Source: Crocinitomicaceae bacterium
Lineage (GTDB): Bacteria > Bacteroidota > Bacteroidia > Flavobacteriales_D > Sanyastnellaceae
DNA length: 19,917 nt
Direction: 5' to 3'
NCBI GenBank assembly: GCA_020848015.1
Contig: JADLBA010000075.1
Location: forward strand, 1-19,917
In this document: one piece after another, positions 7,820 to 15,622 of the stretch
How the letters are laid out: each line of letters begins with the position of its first letter
How positions within the stretch are numbered: the first letter of the stretch is position 1
Notes under the pieces: model-generated
Database searches by the model: none
What the model was told of the DNA's origin: nothing
What the model saw: only the letters and a program-made list of their open reading frames with translations
Program-made: the position numbers and the translations under genes

Positions 7820-8175
7820 ACCCACGCTCTTTCTACAAAAATCTTTTACTGACCTGCGGCATTCTTCTATCCGCATTATTTGTGCTGAACCAGATGAATG
7901 TTCCCTTCCCTGCGGTTCTTTTCGCAGTGGTACCGGTCTATGCCTTGCTGGCTTATTATCTCTATACCATTATGCGCCGGTCGGAGGCAAAGAGTCCCGC
8001 AAGATTCGTATCGGCTTTTATGGGGGTTATCTCTATCAAACTATTGCTTACAGTCACATTTCTCGGAATTTATATCTATTTCTTTCGCGAACAGAAATTG
8101 GCGTTGGCATTGGGTGTATTCATTATCTACATCGCCTATACATTGTTAATCGTGAAGGAGCTCCGAAGGCAGTGA
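7816..8175 (+). CDS. Four-helix membrane protein, AtpI-like by position
   Basis: This 119-residue protein is almost entirely hydrophobic, with four predicted membrane helices at about residues 7-25, 30-50, 64-86 and 94-113. Basic residues sit between helices 2 and 3 (MRRSEAKSP) and at the end (KELRRQ), which suggests both termini are in the cytoplasm. It has no sequence motif that I recognise with certainty. Its place between atpZ and atpB, the four-base overlap with atpZ (ATGA) and its topology fit an AtpI-type ATP synthase assembly factor, though the sequence is far from textbook AtpI. The next gene starts 221 bases later behind its own promoter, so this gene probably ends the sprE-bactofilin-atpZ transcript. 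Confidence 0.75.
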   Translation: MNPRSFYKNLLLTCGILLSALFVLNQMNVPFPAVLFAVVPVYALLAYYLYTIMRRSEAKSPARFVSAFMGVISIKLLLTVTFLGIYIYFFREQKLALALGVFIIYIAYTLLIVKELRRQ

Positions 8176-8342
8176 GAGCACTTCGCCCTATCTAAGCACT
8201 GTCTGGTGTTATTTTAGGGAATTCTATACCCATTAAATCTTCTTTACGTCAAAAAAAACATTGAAATTCTTCTGAGTCTTCACGTAATACGCTCTTTTCG
8301 TGGCACTTAAACATGATTTGTTTTTTTTGCTATAAAGTGCTC

Positions 8343-8369
8343 TTTGTCTTGATTGCGTGCATACTTTTG
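8343..8369 (+). promoter_or_regulatory. Promoter of the F-ATPase operon
   Basis: TACTTTTG at 8362-8369 is a perfect match to the Bacteroidetes -7 element TAnnTTTG. TTTG at 8343-8346 can serve as the -33 element, although the 15-base gap is a little short. Transcription would start near 8376, about 20 bases before the atpB ATG at 8397. The 5' part of the long open frame beginning at 8313 therefore overlaps the promoter. Confidence 0.55.
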
Positions 8370-8383
8370 CGCCGATTTTCAAA

Positions 8384-8389
8384 AGGGGG
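8384..8389 (+). promoter_or_regulatory. Ribosome binding site that fixes the atpB start
   Basis: AGGGGG lies seven bases before the ATG at 8397. Such a purine-rich site is strong for Bacteroidetes, where many genes here show only A-rich leaders. It supports 8397 over the upstream ATG at 8313. Confidence 0.55.
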
Positions 8390-8396
8390 TAGATTC

Positions 8397-9671
8397 ATGG
8401 AAAATACCAGAAAACGCATTTCATTAACGACGGCCTCGTTCCTGATTTCGTTGTTTATGTTTTCAGGTCTGATTTTTTCTTCCTTCATCACTTTTGCGGC
8501 TTCCGGTGCTGAGCACAGCGGGGAAAAGGATTTCAATCCGGGCGAAATGATCATCCACCACATCAGCGATGCTCATCAGATACACATCATAGGATCCGTT
8601 TATATTCCACTGCCGGTAATTGTCTATCACAAAGGACATCTCGATTGTTTTATGTCCTGCCGTTTCTGGGCCGGCACTGATGAGAATAATGAATTGATCT
8701 ATCAGCCTTACACCGCGCCATCCGGGATTACCTATCAGAATCACCACGAAGTAATTGAAGTCGTCAGTAGCCATGATCATGGCCACACTGCATCAGACGT
8801 TGAACACCACACGACTGAAAATGGAGTGAATCACGAACACCATACAATGGTTGCAGGAGTAGAAGAATCCTCAGACAGCCTTGCATTATCATTGGAGGCG
8901 GTTGCCGCAGAATCTGCAGATCACGCACATCGCGGGCACGGGGTGAAGGCACTCGATTTTTCGATCACTAAGTCGGTGTTTGGTATGCTGCTGGTCATCG
9001 TACTGATGATTGTGATTTTCCGCTCTGTCGCAAAATCTTATGAAAAAAGAAAAGGTTTGGCACCCAAAGGACTTCAGAACCTTGTGGAGCCTCTGATCCT
9101 TTTTATCCGCAATGAAGTAGCTATTCCATCCATCGGAAAGAAGAAAGCAGACAGATATACTCCCTTTCTGCTAACGATATTCTTTTTTATCTGGATGTGT
9201 AATTTGCTTGGACTTGTCCCGTTCATCGGCGGGTTCAATATTACCGGCACACTGAGTATTACACTTACCCTTGCTGCGATCGTTTTTATCATCACCTCCG
9301 TGAGTGGCAACAAGCACTACTGGGGGCATATTTTCTGGCCTCCCGGTGTTCCGCTGCTGATCAAGTTTATTCTTGTTCCCATTGAGTTTATGAGTGTCTT
9401 TATCAAACCGACGGTATTGATGATCCGATTGACGGCCAATATAGCCGCAGGGCATATTATCATTCTTGCATTTGTAGGGCTGGTGCTTCTCTTCGGTCAG
9501 TCAAGCGCTGCAATGGGATACGGTGTGGGAGTAGGTGCGGTTCTGTTCATGGTCTTCATGTTCTTGATAGAGTTGCTTGTAGCATTCCTGCAGGCGTATG
9601 TTTTTACGCTACTGGCGGCGCTGTATTTCGGCGACGCAACACAGGAGCACCATCACGATGATCATCATTAA
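8397..9671 (+). CDS. atpB: F-ATPase subunit a
   Basis: Subunit a forms the two half-channels that feed protons to the c-ring. The protein has 424 residues. After an N-terminal hydrophobic segment (about 9-35) comes a long extramembrane region to about residue 190, rich in histidine (13 His between 116 and 181). The membrane core follows (about 192-210, 255-275, 283-302, 320-337 and 340-410). Arg344 in LMIRLTANIAAGH is the essential arginine, matching E. coli Arg210, so the subunit should work. The C-terminus is also histidine-rich (EHHHDDHH). Long N-terminal parts are usual in Bacteroidetes subunit a, but the density of His here stands out. The start at 8397 is supported by the promoter and ribosome site just upstream. 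It is first in the atpBEFHAG operon. Confidence 0.95.
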   Translation: MENTRKRISLTTASFLISLFMFSGLIFSSFITFAASGAEHSGEKDFNPGEMIIHHISDAHQIHIIGSVYIPLPVIVYHKGHLDCFMSCRFWAGTDENNELIYQPYTAPSGITYQNHHEVIEVVSSHDHGHTASDVEHHTTENGVNHEHHTMVAGVEESSDSLALSLEAVAAESADHAHRGHGVKALDFSITKSVFGMLLVIVLMIVIFRSVAKSYEKRKGLAPKGLQNLVEPLILFIRNEVAIPSIGKKKADRYTPFLLTIFFFIWMCNLLGLVPFIGGFNITGTLSITLTLAAIVFIITSVSGNKHYWGHIFWPPGVPLLIKFILVPIEFMSVFIKPTVLMIRLTANIAAGHIIILAFVGLVLLFGQSSAAMGYGVGVGAVLFMVFMFLIELLVAFLQAYVFTLLAALYFGDATQEHHHDDHH

Positions 9672-9704
9672 TAAAGTAAACAGTAAATAAAAAACCATAC
9701 AACA

Positions 9705-9959
9705 ATGGAAATCCTTTCAACAATCCTTCAGGCAGGCGGTGAGTCATTAATTCACAAAGGTCTCGCAGGCATGGGCGCAGGTTTAGCAGCAATTGGTGCC
9801 GGTATCGGCGTAGGCCGCATCGGCGGGACAGCATTAGAGGCCATCGCCCGCCAGCCGGAAGCATCAGGCGACCTTCGCGCTAACATGATCGTTGCAGCCG
9901 CTCTCGTGGAAGGAGTAGCTCTTTTTGCGGTGATCGTTTGCCTGCTGGTTGCACTCTGA
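9705..9959 (+). CDS. atpE: F-ATPase subunit c
   Basis: This 84-residue protein forms the rotor ring. It has two membrane helices (about 16-46 and 55-83) joined by the polar loop ARQPE (48-52). The glycine-rich first helix (GMGAGLAAIGAGIGVGRIGG) and Glu69 in ALVEGVALF are family signatures; Glu69 carries the ion. The Gln and the Glu-Ser/Thr pattern of sodium-binding rings are absent, so proton coupling is likely. It starts 33 bases after atpB, with a short A-rich leader. Confidence 0.95.
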   Translation: MEILSTILQAGGESLIHKGLAGMGAGLAAIGAGIGVGRIGGTALEAIARQPEASGDLRANMIVAAALVEGVALFAVIVCLLVAL

Positions 9960-10003
9960 TCTATTAAAAATTATTTTTTCAATCACCCGGTAACCCCCAC
10001 GTC

Positions 10004-10501
10004 ATGGAAGGTTTATTAAGTGTTTCGATAGGTACGGTCGTCTGGGCCTCCATCGCCTTTTTACTGGTGATCGGTATCCTAGCAAAAGCAGCCTGGAAGC
10101 CGATTATCAAGTCGCTTAATGAGCGAGAAGAGGGCATTGCACAGGCTCTTGGAGAAGCCCGCAAGGCCAGGGAAGAAATGACCCTGCTTCAGGCGGGTAA
10201 TGAGCAACTGCTGCGAGAGGCACGTGATGAACGCGACCAAATCCTCAAAGACGCGAGGGCAATGGCCGAAAAACTCCGTGCAGACCTCAATGCTAAAGCA
10301 CAGGCTGAATACGACCGCAAGATAACTTCTGCCTTGGTTGAAATTGACAACCAGAAAAAGGCTGCTATTGCTGAATTGAAAAATAATGTAGCAACACTTT
10401 CCATTGAAATTGCAGAGAAACTGGTAAAAGAAAAACTCAGCGATCCGGAAAAGCAAAAAGTGTTGAACGAATCTTTGCTGGCTGAGATCAGCCCTAACTA
10501 A
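10004..10501 (+). CDS. atpF: F-ATPase subunit b
   Basis: The peripheral-stalk subunit b of 165 residues has one N-terminal membrane helix (about 10-29) and then a long charged helix to the C-terminus. Typical features are KPIIKSLNEREEGI just after the membrane helix and the heptad-rich stretch EARKAREEM...LLREARDERDQI. The length is ordinary. It lies 44 bases after atpE and nine bases before atpH. It ties subunit a to subunits delta and alpha. Confidence 0.94.
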   Translation: MEGLLSVSIGTVVWASIAFLLVIGILAKAAWKPIIKSLNEREEGIAQALGEARKAREEMTLLQAGNEQLLREARDERDQILKDARAMAEKLRADLNAKAQAEYDRKITSALVEIDNQKKAAIAELKNNVATLSIEIAEKLVKEKLSDPEKQKVLNESLLAEISPN

Positions 10502-10510
10502 GCACAGGCA

Positions 10511-11068
10511 ATGAGGGGAATCAGAATTTCATCCCGGTACGCCAAATCGCTGCTTTCCCTCTGTATTGAGCGCGGTAAAGTGGACGAGGCATTCAGTGAT
10601 ATGACCGCCGTTTTCAATGCGATTGACGGAAGTCGTGATCTGTCAAATTTTCTGAAAAGCCCATTGATTAAGCCGGATAAAAAGATCAATATCCTGACTG
10701 CTATTTTTGGCAACCAGATTGGACAACTAACAATGAGTTTTGTCTCGCTCCTTACAAAAAAAGGAAGAGAGGCATTGTTGGCAGAAATCGCTGAATCCTT
10801 TATCTCACAGGTAAAAGAGTACAAGAATATCAGTTCAGTAATACTCACCACTGCTGTGAAATTGGATGAAAGCACTCGCGCCAAAATCGTAGCTCTTGCC
10901 GGAAAACTTAAAAATGGCACGGTAGAACTGAAAGAAGAAATTGATCAAACTATTATTGGTGGATTTGTTCTGCAGGCCGGCGACAAGAAAATTGACGCAT
11001 CAGTTGTATCAGAATTAAAAGAACTCAGAAGGGAGTTTGAAAAGAACCCTTATGTTGCCGAACTATAA
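10511..11068 (+). CDS. atpH: F-ATPase subunit delta
   Basis: This 185-residue protein links the top of the alpha3beta3 head to the b stalk. The N-terminal helical domain starts ISSRYAKSLLSLCIERGKVD, as in the OSCP/delta family, with FLKSPLIKPDKK following. The C-terminal domain contains the conserved IDQTIIGGFVLQAGDKKIDAS (two short pieces: IDQTIIGGFVL and GDKKIDASV). It begins nine bases after atpF and ends 35 bases before atpA. Nothing unusual was seen. Confidence 0.93.
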   Translation: MRGIRISSRYAKSLLSLCIERGKVDEAFSDMTAVFNAIDGSRDLSNFLKSPLIKPDKKINILTAIFGNQIGQLTMSFVSLLTKKGREALLAEIAESFISQVKEYKNISSVILTTAVKLDESTRAKIVALAGKLKNGTVELKEEIDQTIIGGFVLQAGDKKIDASVVSELKELRREFEKNPYVAEL

Positions 11069-11103
11069 TAGATGGGCACTGAACAAAAAATAAAGTCAGA
11101 ATC

Positions 11104-12678
11104 ATGGCAGAAGTAAAACCAGCAGAGATATCCGCAATTTTGCGCGAGCAATTAGCCGGATTTAAAACCGAAGCTGAGCTTCAGGAAGTGGGCACCATCC
11201 TCCAGGTAGGAGACGGTATTGCCCGTATTTACGGACTTTCCAACGTTCAATCAGGAGAACTGATAGAATTCGAAAACGGGGTTCGCGGTATTGCCTTGAA
11301 CCTTGAAGAAGATAACGTTGGCGCTGTATTGCTCGGCCCTTCGGGAACACTTAGGGAAGGTGCCGGTGTTAAACGCACCGGTCGCATCGCTTCTATCAAA
11401 GTAGGTGAAGGAATGCTGGGTCGCGTTGTGAATACGCTCGGCGATCCGATTGACGGGAAAGGAAATATCACCGGAGAAACGTTTGAGATGCCGCTGGAGC
11501 GGAAAGCTCCGGGTGTAATCTTTCGTCAGCCGGTAAATGAACCGCTGCAGACGGGTATCAAAGCAATTGATGCAATGATTCCCATCGGACGTGGTCAGCG
11601 CGAGTTGATCATCGGCGACCGCCAGACCGGTAAAACCACCGTAGCGATTGACACGATTATCAACCAGAAAGAATTTTACGATAAAGGCGAACCAGTATTC
11701 TGCATTTATGTAGCAGTTGGCCAAAAAGGCTCTACCATTGCAGGTACTGTTAAGACGCTGGAAGATGCCGGAGCGCTTGCATATACTGTTGTAGTTGCTG
11801 CAACAGCTTCAGACCCCGCTCCTCTTCAGTTCTACGCTCCTTTTGCAGGATGTGCGATCGGTGAATATTTCCGCGATACAGGGCGCCCCGCACTGATCGT
11901 TTATGATGATCTTTCTAAGCAAGCCGTTGCTTACCGCGAGGTATCACTGCTGCTGCGCCGCCCTCCCGGACGCGAAGCTTATCCTGGCGATGTATTTTAC
12001 CTTCATAGCCGCCTGTTAGAGCGCGCCGCAAAAGTCAACTCAACACAGAGTGTTGCAGAACAGATGAACGACCTTCCCCCGAGCCTCAAAGGCAAGGTAA
12101 AAGGTGGTGGATCATTAACTGCTCTGCCAATTATCGAGACACAGGCCGGCGACGTTTCTGCATATATACCTACCAACGTGATTTCGATCACCGATGGACA
12201 AATCTTCCTCGAGTCGAACCTTTTCAATGCCGGTGTGCGACCAGCAATCAACGTAGGGATCAGCGTAAGCCGCGTGGGTGGCTCTGCACAGATCAAGTCA
12301 ATGAAAAAAGTAGCAGGAACACTCAAACTCGATCAGGCACAGTTCCGCGAACTTGAAGCATTTGCAAAATTTGGATCAGACCTCGATGAGGCGACCAAGT
12401 TTGTCATCGAAAAAGGCCGGCGTAATGTGGAAATACTGAAACAGGGGCAAAACAAACCAATGACCGTTGAGAAGCAGGTAGCTATTCTCTACTGCGGAAC
12501 CAAAGGGCTTTTTGCAAAAGTTCCTGTAGATCAGATCAAACGTGTGGAAGAAGAGTTTCTGACCCTCCTCGACCTGAATCACCGTCCGTTGCTCGATGCT
12601 CTCCGCGCAGGACAATTGACCGACGAGATTACCTCTACCATTGAAAATGTAGCAAAAGACCTCACTTCGCGCTTTTGA
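11104..12678 (+). CDS. atpA: F-ATPase subunit alpha
   Basis: Subunit alpha, 524 residues, carries the non-catalytic nucleotide site and helps catalysis at the interface with beta. Visible features are the beta-barrel start (VGDGIARIYGLSNVQSGE), the P-loop GDRQTGKT at 171-178, IVYDDLSKQAVAYRE at 265-279 and the arginine finger Arg390 in GISVSRVGG. After LLERAAKVN there is a segment (STQSVAEQMNDLPPSLKG) about seven residues longer than the E. coli protein as I recall it; similar insertions are usual in Bacteroidetes. The gene sits between atpH (35 bases) and atpG (30 bases). The catalytic beta subunit gene is not next to it. Confidence 0.96.
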   Translation: MAEVKPAEISAILREQLAGFKTEAELQEVGTILQVGDGIARIYGLSNVQSGELIEFENGVRGIALNLEEDNVGAVLLGPSGTLREGAGVKRTGRIASIKVGEGMLGRVVNTLGDPIDGKGNITGETFEMPLERKAPGVIFRQPVNEPLQTGIKAIDAMIPIGRGQRELIIGDRQTGKTTVAIDTIINQKEFYDKGEPVFCIYVAVGQKGSTIAGTVKTLEDAGALAYTVVVAATASDPAPLQFYAPFAGCAIGEYFRDTGRPALIVYDDLSKQAVAYREVSLLLRRPPGREAYPGDVFYLHSRLLERAAKVNSTQSVAEQMNDLPPSLKGKVKGGGSLTALPIIETQAGDVSAYIPTNVISITDGQIFLESNLFNAGVRPAINVGISVSRVGGSAQIKSMKKVAGTLKLDQAQFRELEAFAKFGSDLDEATKFVIEKGRRNVEILKQGQNKPMTVEKQVAILYCGTKGLFAKVPVDQIKRVEEEFLTLLDLNHRPLLDALRAGQLTDEITSTIENVAKDLTSRF

Positions 12679-12708
12679 TGATGCAGAGTGAAATGATAAA
12701 GCAACAGC

Positions 12709-13587
12709 ATGGCTAACCTAAAAGAGATACGCAGCAGGATCACATCGGTGAATTCAACGATGCAGATCACCTCTGCCATGAAAATGGTGTCTGCAGCGAA
12801 GCTCAAGCGTGCTCAGGACACCATCACGCGAATGCGCCCTTATGCCGACAAATTGCAGGAAATTCTCAGCAATGTCAGCTCAAGCCTCAGCGGAAATGAA
12901 AATAAGTTCAGTCGTCAGCGTGAGGTAAAAAATGTATTGATCGTTGCGATCACCTCAAACAGAGGACTGTGTGGCGGATTCAACAACAACGTGATCAAAG
13001 AGATTCGTTATTCAATTCGCGAACAGTATGCCGGCACCGATGTAAAAGTAGTATCGCTCGGAAAAAAGGCATTTGACTTTTTCAAGCGCTCTTCTTATCA
13101 CACTAATACCGGATTTGGCGATACACCCTACAGCATTTTTGATAACCTGACTTTTGACAACAGCTCTGCGATTGCCAAAGAGATCATGGAACAGTTTTCA
13201 TCAGGAAAATGGGATAAAGTAGTACTCGTTTACAACCGTTTCAAAAATGCCGCTGTTCAGCAAATGATGCATGAACAATTCCTCCCGGTACTTCCTCCCG
13301 TAAACCAAGAAGCCGGGTCTTCCAAAACCGATTATATTTTTGAACCGGACAAAGAGCAGATACTCGAAAACCTGATTCCGGGATCACTGAAAATTCAACT
13401 CTTCAAAGCATTGCTCGACAGCAATGCTGCTGAACATGGAGCGCGTATGACGGCAATGCACAAGGCAACCGACAATGCACACGACCTTGTAAAAGAGCTG
13501 AAGCTGAATTATAACAAAGCCCGCCAGGCATCTATTACCGGGGAAATTCTCGAGATTGTGGCCGGCGCTGAGGCACTCAAAGGATAA
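12709..13587 (+). CDS. atpG: F-ATPase subunit gamma
   Basis: The rotating central shaft, 292 residues. The N-terminal helix (MANLKEIRSRITSVNSTMQI, then TSAMKMVSAAKLKRAQ) and the C-terminal helix (ARQASITGEILEIVAGAEAL) form the coiled coil, and both are well conserved. The central Rossmann-like part shows SNRGLCGGFNNNV. The length is normal. It is the last gene of the operon; a likely terminator lies 42 bases after its stop. Confidence 0.95.
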   Translation: MANLKEIRSRITSVNSTMQITSAMKMVSAAKLKRAQDTITRMRPYADKLQEILSNVSSSLSGNENKFSRQREVKNVLIVAITSNRGLCGGFNNNVIKEIRYSIREQYAGTDVKVVSLGKKAFDFFKRSSYHTNTGFGDTPYSIFDNLTFDNSSAIAKEIMEQFSSGKWDKVVLVYNRFKNAAVQQMMHEQFLPVLPPVNQEAGSSKTDYIFEPDKEQILENLIPGSLKIQLFKALLDSNAAEHGARMTAMHKATDNAHDLVKELKLNYNKARQASITGEILEIVAGAEALKG

Positions 13588-13628
13588 TCGTTTCAGAGTC
13601 TTCCCCACTAAGGTATATTTTGTCAGTT

Positions 13629-13652
13629 AGCCGGTAGCAGCTAGGCTTTTTT
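13629..13652 (+). terminator. Probable terminator of the F-ATPase operon
   Basis: AGCC (13629-13632) pairs with GGCT (13644-13647), and inside it TAG pairs with CTA around a CAG loop, with a two-base GG bulge. A run of six T follows (13647-13652). The stem is short but sits at the right place, between atpG and the kinase gene. Confidence 0.5.
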
Positions 13653-13740
13653 CAAGCATAGCATTGCACTGGAATTTCTCTTTCCTCTCACAATCGCACG
13701 ATTTTTGAGTAAAACGGTGCACATTTCGGGCAATTATTTC

Positions 13741-15219
13741 ATGATAATATTTAAACCCACCCTCCGTACACGCATTTACCTTTCGATGCTCGCCATCATT
13801 CTCATTTCTTTTCTTGTAACAGGGAGTATTGCCATCTACGATCATTTTGAACAAACAGAAAAGTATAACCTGCTGAGATTAGAGCGGAAGGAAAAGTCGG
13901 TCAGCGCCTCTCTCGAATATTTTGTACACCAGCATGGCGGCAGCATCCCTATAGATTCAGTGGCTCATCTCTTTGAAGATAAAGTCTGCGAACTTTCTGA
14001 TGTACACAGCATTTTCATCGCGATGTATGATTTACGCGGGAATTATCTGATCTCAACGAATAGCATGATGATGGATTCGCTGCATGTTCCCTACCACATC
14101 AGCTATTCTATTCTCAAACAACTTTCTACCGGAAATGAAAGGGCGGTGTTAGACAAGTCATACCAAAGCCAAAATTTTTCACTTGCCTACTGGTATTTCA
14201 GGGATGCGTCAGAAAAACCGATAGCAATCATTAATGTCGCTTATGACCATACGATCAAGGAGGGAAAAGACATCATGGTTTTTCTTGCCGAGATCGGGCA
14301 GAGTTATATCCTGCTTTTCCTGCTCGCCGCATTTGCTGCCTATCTGCTTTCGACCTATATAACGCGCTCTTTGCAAACGGTATCACAGCGCATTCAGCAG
14401 GTTCAATTTGGAAAAAAGAATGAGCCGTTGCAATGGGAGAGCAATGATGAGATCGGCGCTTTGGTGAAGCAGTATAATCTGATGCTTTCGGAGCTTGAAA
14501 AAAGTGCCGGCCTCCTTGCACAGCAGGAAAGGGAAAGTGCCTGGCGTGAAATGGCGCAACAGGTAGCTCACGAAATCAAGAATCCTCTCACCCCCATGAA
14601 ACTGCGTGTTCAGCACCTGTTGCGCTCTTGGGAAGATGATGCGCCGCATTTTGAGGAGAGGCTGAAAAGCTTTTCTACTACGATGATAGAGCAGATTGAT
14701 ACACTGACACGCATTGCCAATGAGTTTTCATCGTTTGCAAAAATGCCTCGCCCTAATATGGAAAAATTCGATATTCTTCCACTGATTCAGGGTGTGATAG
14801 ACCTTCACAGGAACGAAGAAAAGGGAATCATCCACCTTCGCCCATACCATCTTTCATCCAGTGTTATCAACGTGGACAAAGACCAGATCATCCGCGTATT
14901 CAATAACCTCCTAACGAATGCCTTTCAGGCATTGAAAACCGACACTTACGGGAAGATTGATATTGCAGTGCGTAACTTTAAAGGCTATCTTATCGTGCGG
15001 ATTAATGACAATGGAATTGGCATCCCTGAATCGGAACAGGTAAGAATTTTCGTGCCGAATTTCACTACAAAATCAACAGGAACTGGACTTGGGCTATCCA
15101 TGGTTCATAGCATTGTTCAGCAGAACAATGGAAGAGTTTGGTTCTGGAGCAGGGAGGGAAAAGGAGCATCCTTTTACCTTGTGTTTCCTTTGGCAGTTTT
15201 TGAAAAGAATATCAAGTGA
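13741..15219 (+). CDS. Sensor histidine kinase, NtrY-like
   Basis: This 492-residue membrane sensor kinase has a first helix at about 13-33, a periplasmic sensor domain (about 34-180) and a second helix (about 184-205). A HAMP segment (about 206-258), a phosphoacceptor domain and an ATPase domain follow. The H-box is WREMAQQVAHEIKNPLTPMK with His277; the N-box is NNLLTNAFQAL (388-398), the D-box NDNGIGIP (422-429) and the G-box GTGLGLSMV (447-455). The KNPLTPM form of the H-box is typical of NtrY-like kinases. The sensor domain is not one I recognise. No response regulator lies beside it, so the partner and signal are unknown. The frame is open from a TTG at 13705, but ATG 13741 (MIIFKPTLRTRIYLS) gives a normal short tail before the first helix. 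Confidence 0.9.
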   Translation: MIIFKPTLRTRIYLSMLAIILISFLVTGSIAIYDHFEQTEKYNLLRLERKEKSVSASLEYFVHQHGGSIPIDSVAHLFEDKVCELSDVHSIFIAMYDLRGNYLISTNSMMMDSLHVPYHISYSILKQLSTGNERAVLDKSYQSQNFSLAYWYFRDASEKPIAIINVAYDHTIKEGKDIMVFLAEIGQSYILLFLLAAFAAYLLSTYITRSLQTVSQRIQQVQFGKKNEPLQWESNDEIGALVKQYNLMLSELEKSAGLLAQQERESAWREMAQQVAHEIKNPLTPMKLRVQHLLRSWEDDAPHFEERLKSFSTTMIEQIDTLTRIANEFSSFAKMPRPNMEKFDILPLIQGVIDLHRNEEKGIIHLRPYHLSSSVINVDKDQIIRVFNNLLTNAFQALKTDTYGKIDIAVRNFKGYLIVRINDNGIGIPESEQVRIFVPNFTTKSTGTGLGLSMVHSIVQQNNGRVWFWSREGKGASFYLVFPLAVFEKNIK

Positions 15220-15622
15220 ATGATTTGGAACTTTAAAAATAGAGTTTATTCCTTTGTATTTTAGAATCTATAAAGAGATTTTTTGTGCTATTAATCTCCG
15301 ATTCAATCGTTTTATCATAATTTCCATTCACTTTGATAGAAGATAAAATATTCTGAATACTATTTGTAATTGTCATTAAAGGTTTTTCAGGGATGATGAA
15401 AGGAATTTTCTTGATGTAGTTTGCAGGGTTGTTTGCTGAAGGGTCAGCAAATAAGTGCAATGTGCGGAGACATATACTTTTTTGAGTGGGGGCTTTTTAA
15501 ATCTGACAAAAAAAATGAGGTGAATAGAAGCCAGTATCTATCACTTTTTAGTTTTTGACGGATAATAATGATTCCTTCGCAACAAGATATATAACCCATG
15601 GAAAATTCCCGACCTGTTGCTT
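15220..15622. other. AT-rich intergenic stretch with a gene remnant and a hairpin
   Basis: This stretch of about 400 bases between the kinase gene and the cyclase stop has no convincing intact gene. It holds the degraded minus-strand frame listed separately. It also holds an imperfect inverted repeat: ATTCCT and GCAACA (15571-15576 and 15579-15584) pair with TGTTGC and AGGAAT (15615-15620 and 15625-15630) around a 30-base loop. The right arm covers the cyclase stop codon, so the hairpin could lie at the end of the hemW-cyclase transcript. Confidence 0.5.
15233..15496 (-). pseudogene. Short remnant, possibly the C-terminus of a TaqI-like restriction-modification enzyme
   Basis: On the minus strand the frame is open from just after a TAA (15497-15499) to a TAA at 15233-15235, with no ATG; a TTG at 15460 is the only start of any kind noted. 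The peptide runs YIKKIPFIIPEKPL, then a helix TITNSIQNILSSIK, then YDKTIESEINSTKNLFIDSK. The order (IPxxIP, a helix with an amphipathic IxxILxxK pattern, a short linker, then E.EI....) resembles the extreme C-terminus of TaqI-like specificity domains in type IIG restriction enzymes. The match is weak and made by eye. The region is more AT-rich than its neighbours. It could also be random open frame. Confidence 0.25.

Noticed and set aside
9705..9959. Sodium-type c-ring
   Set aside because: Glu69 is followed by Gly-Val-Ala and there is no Gln in the first helix at the expected place, so the sodium ligands are missing.
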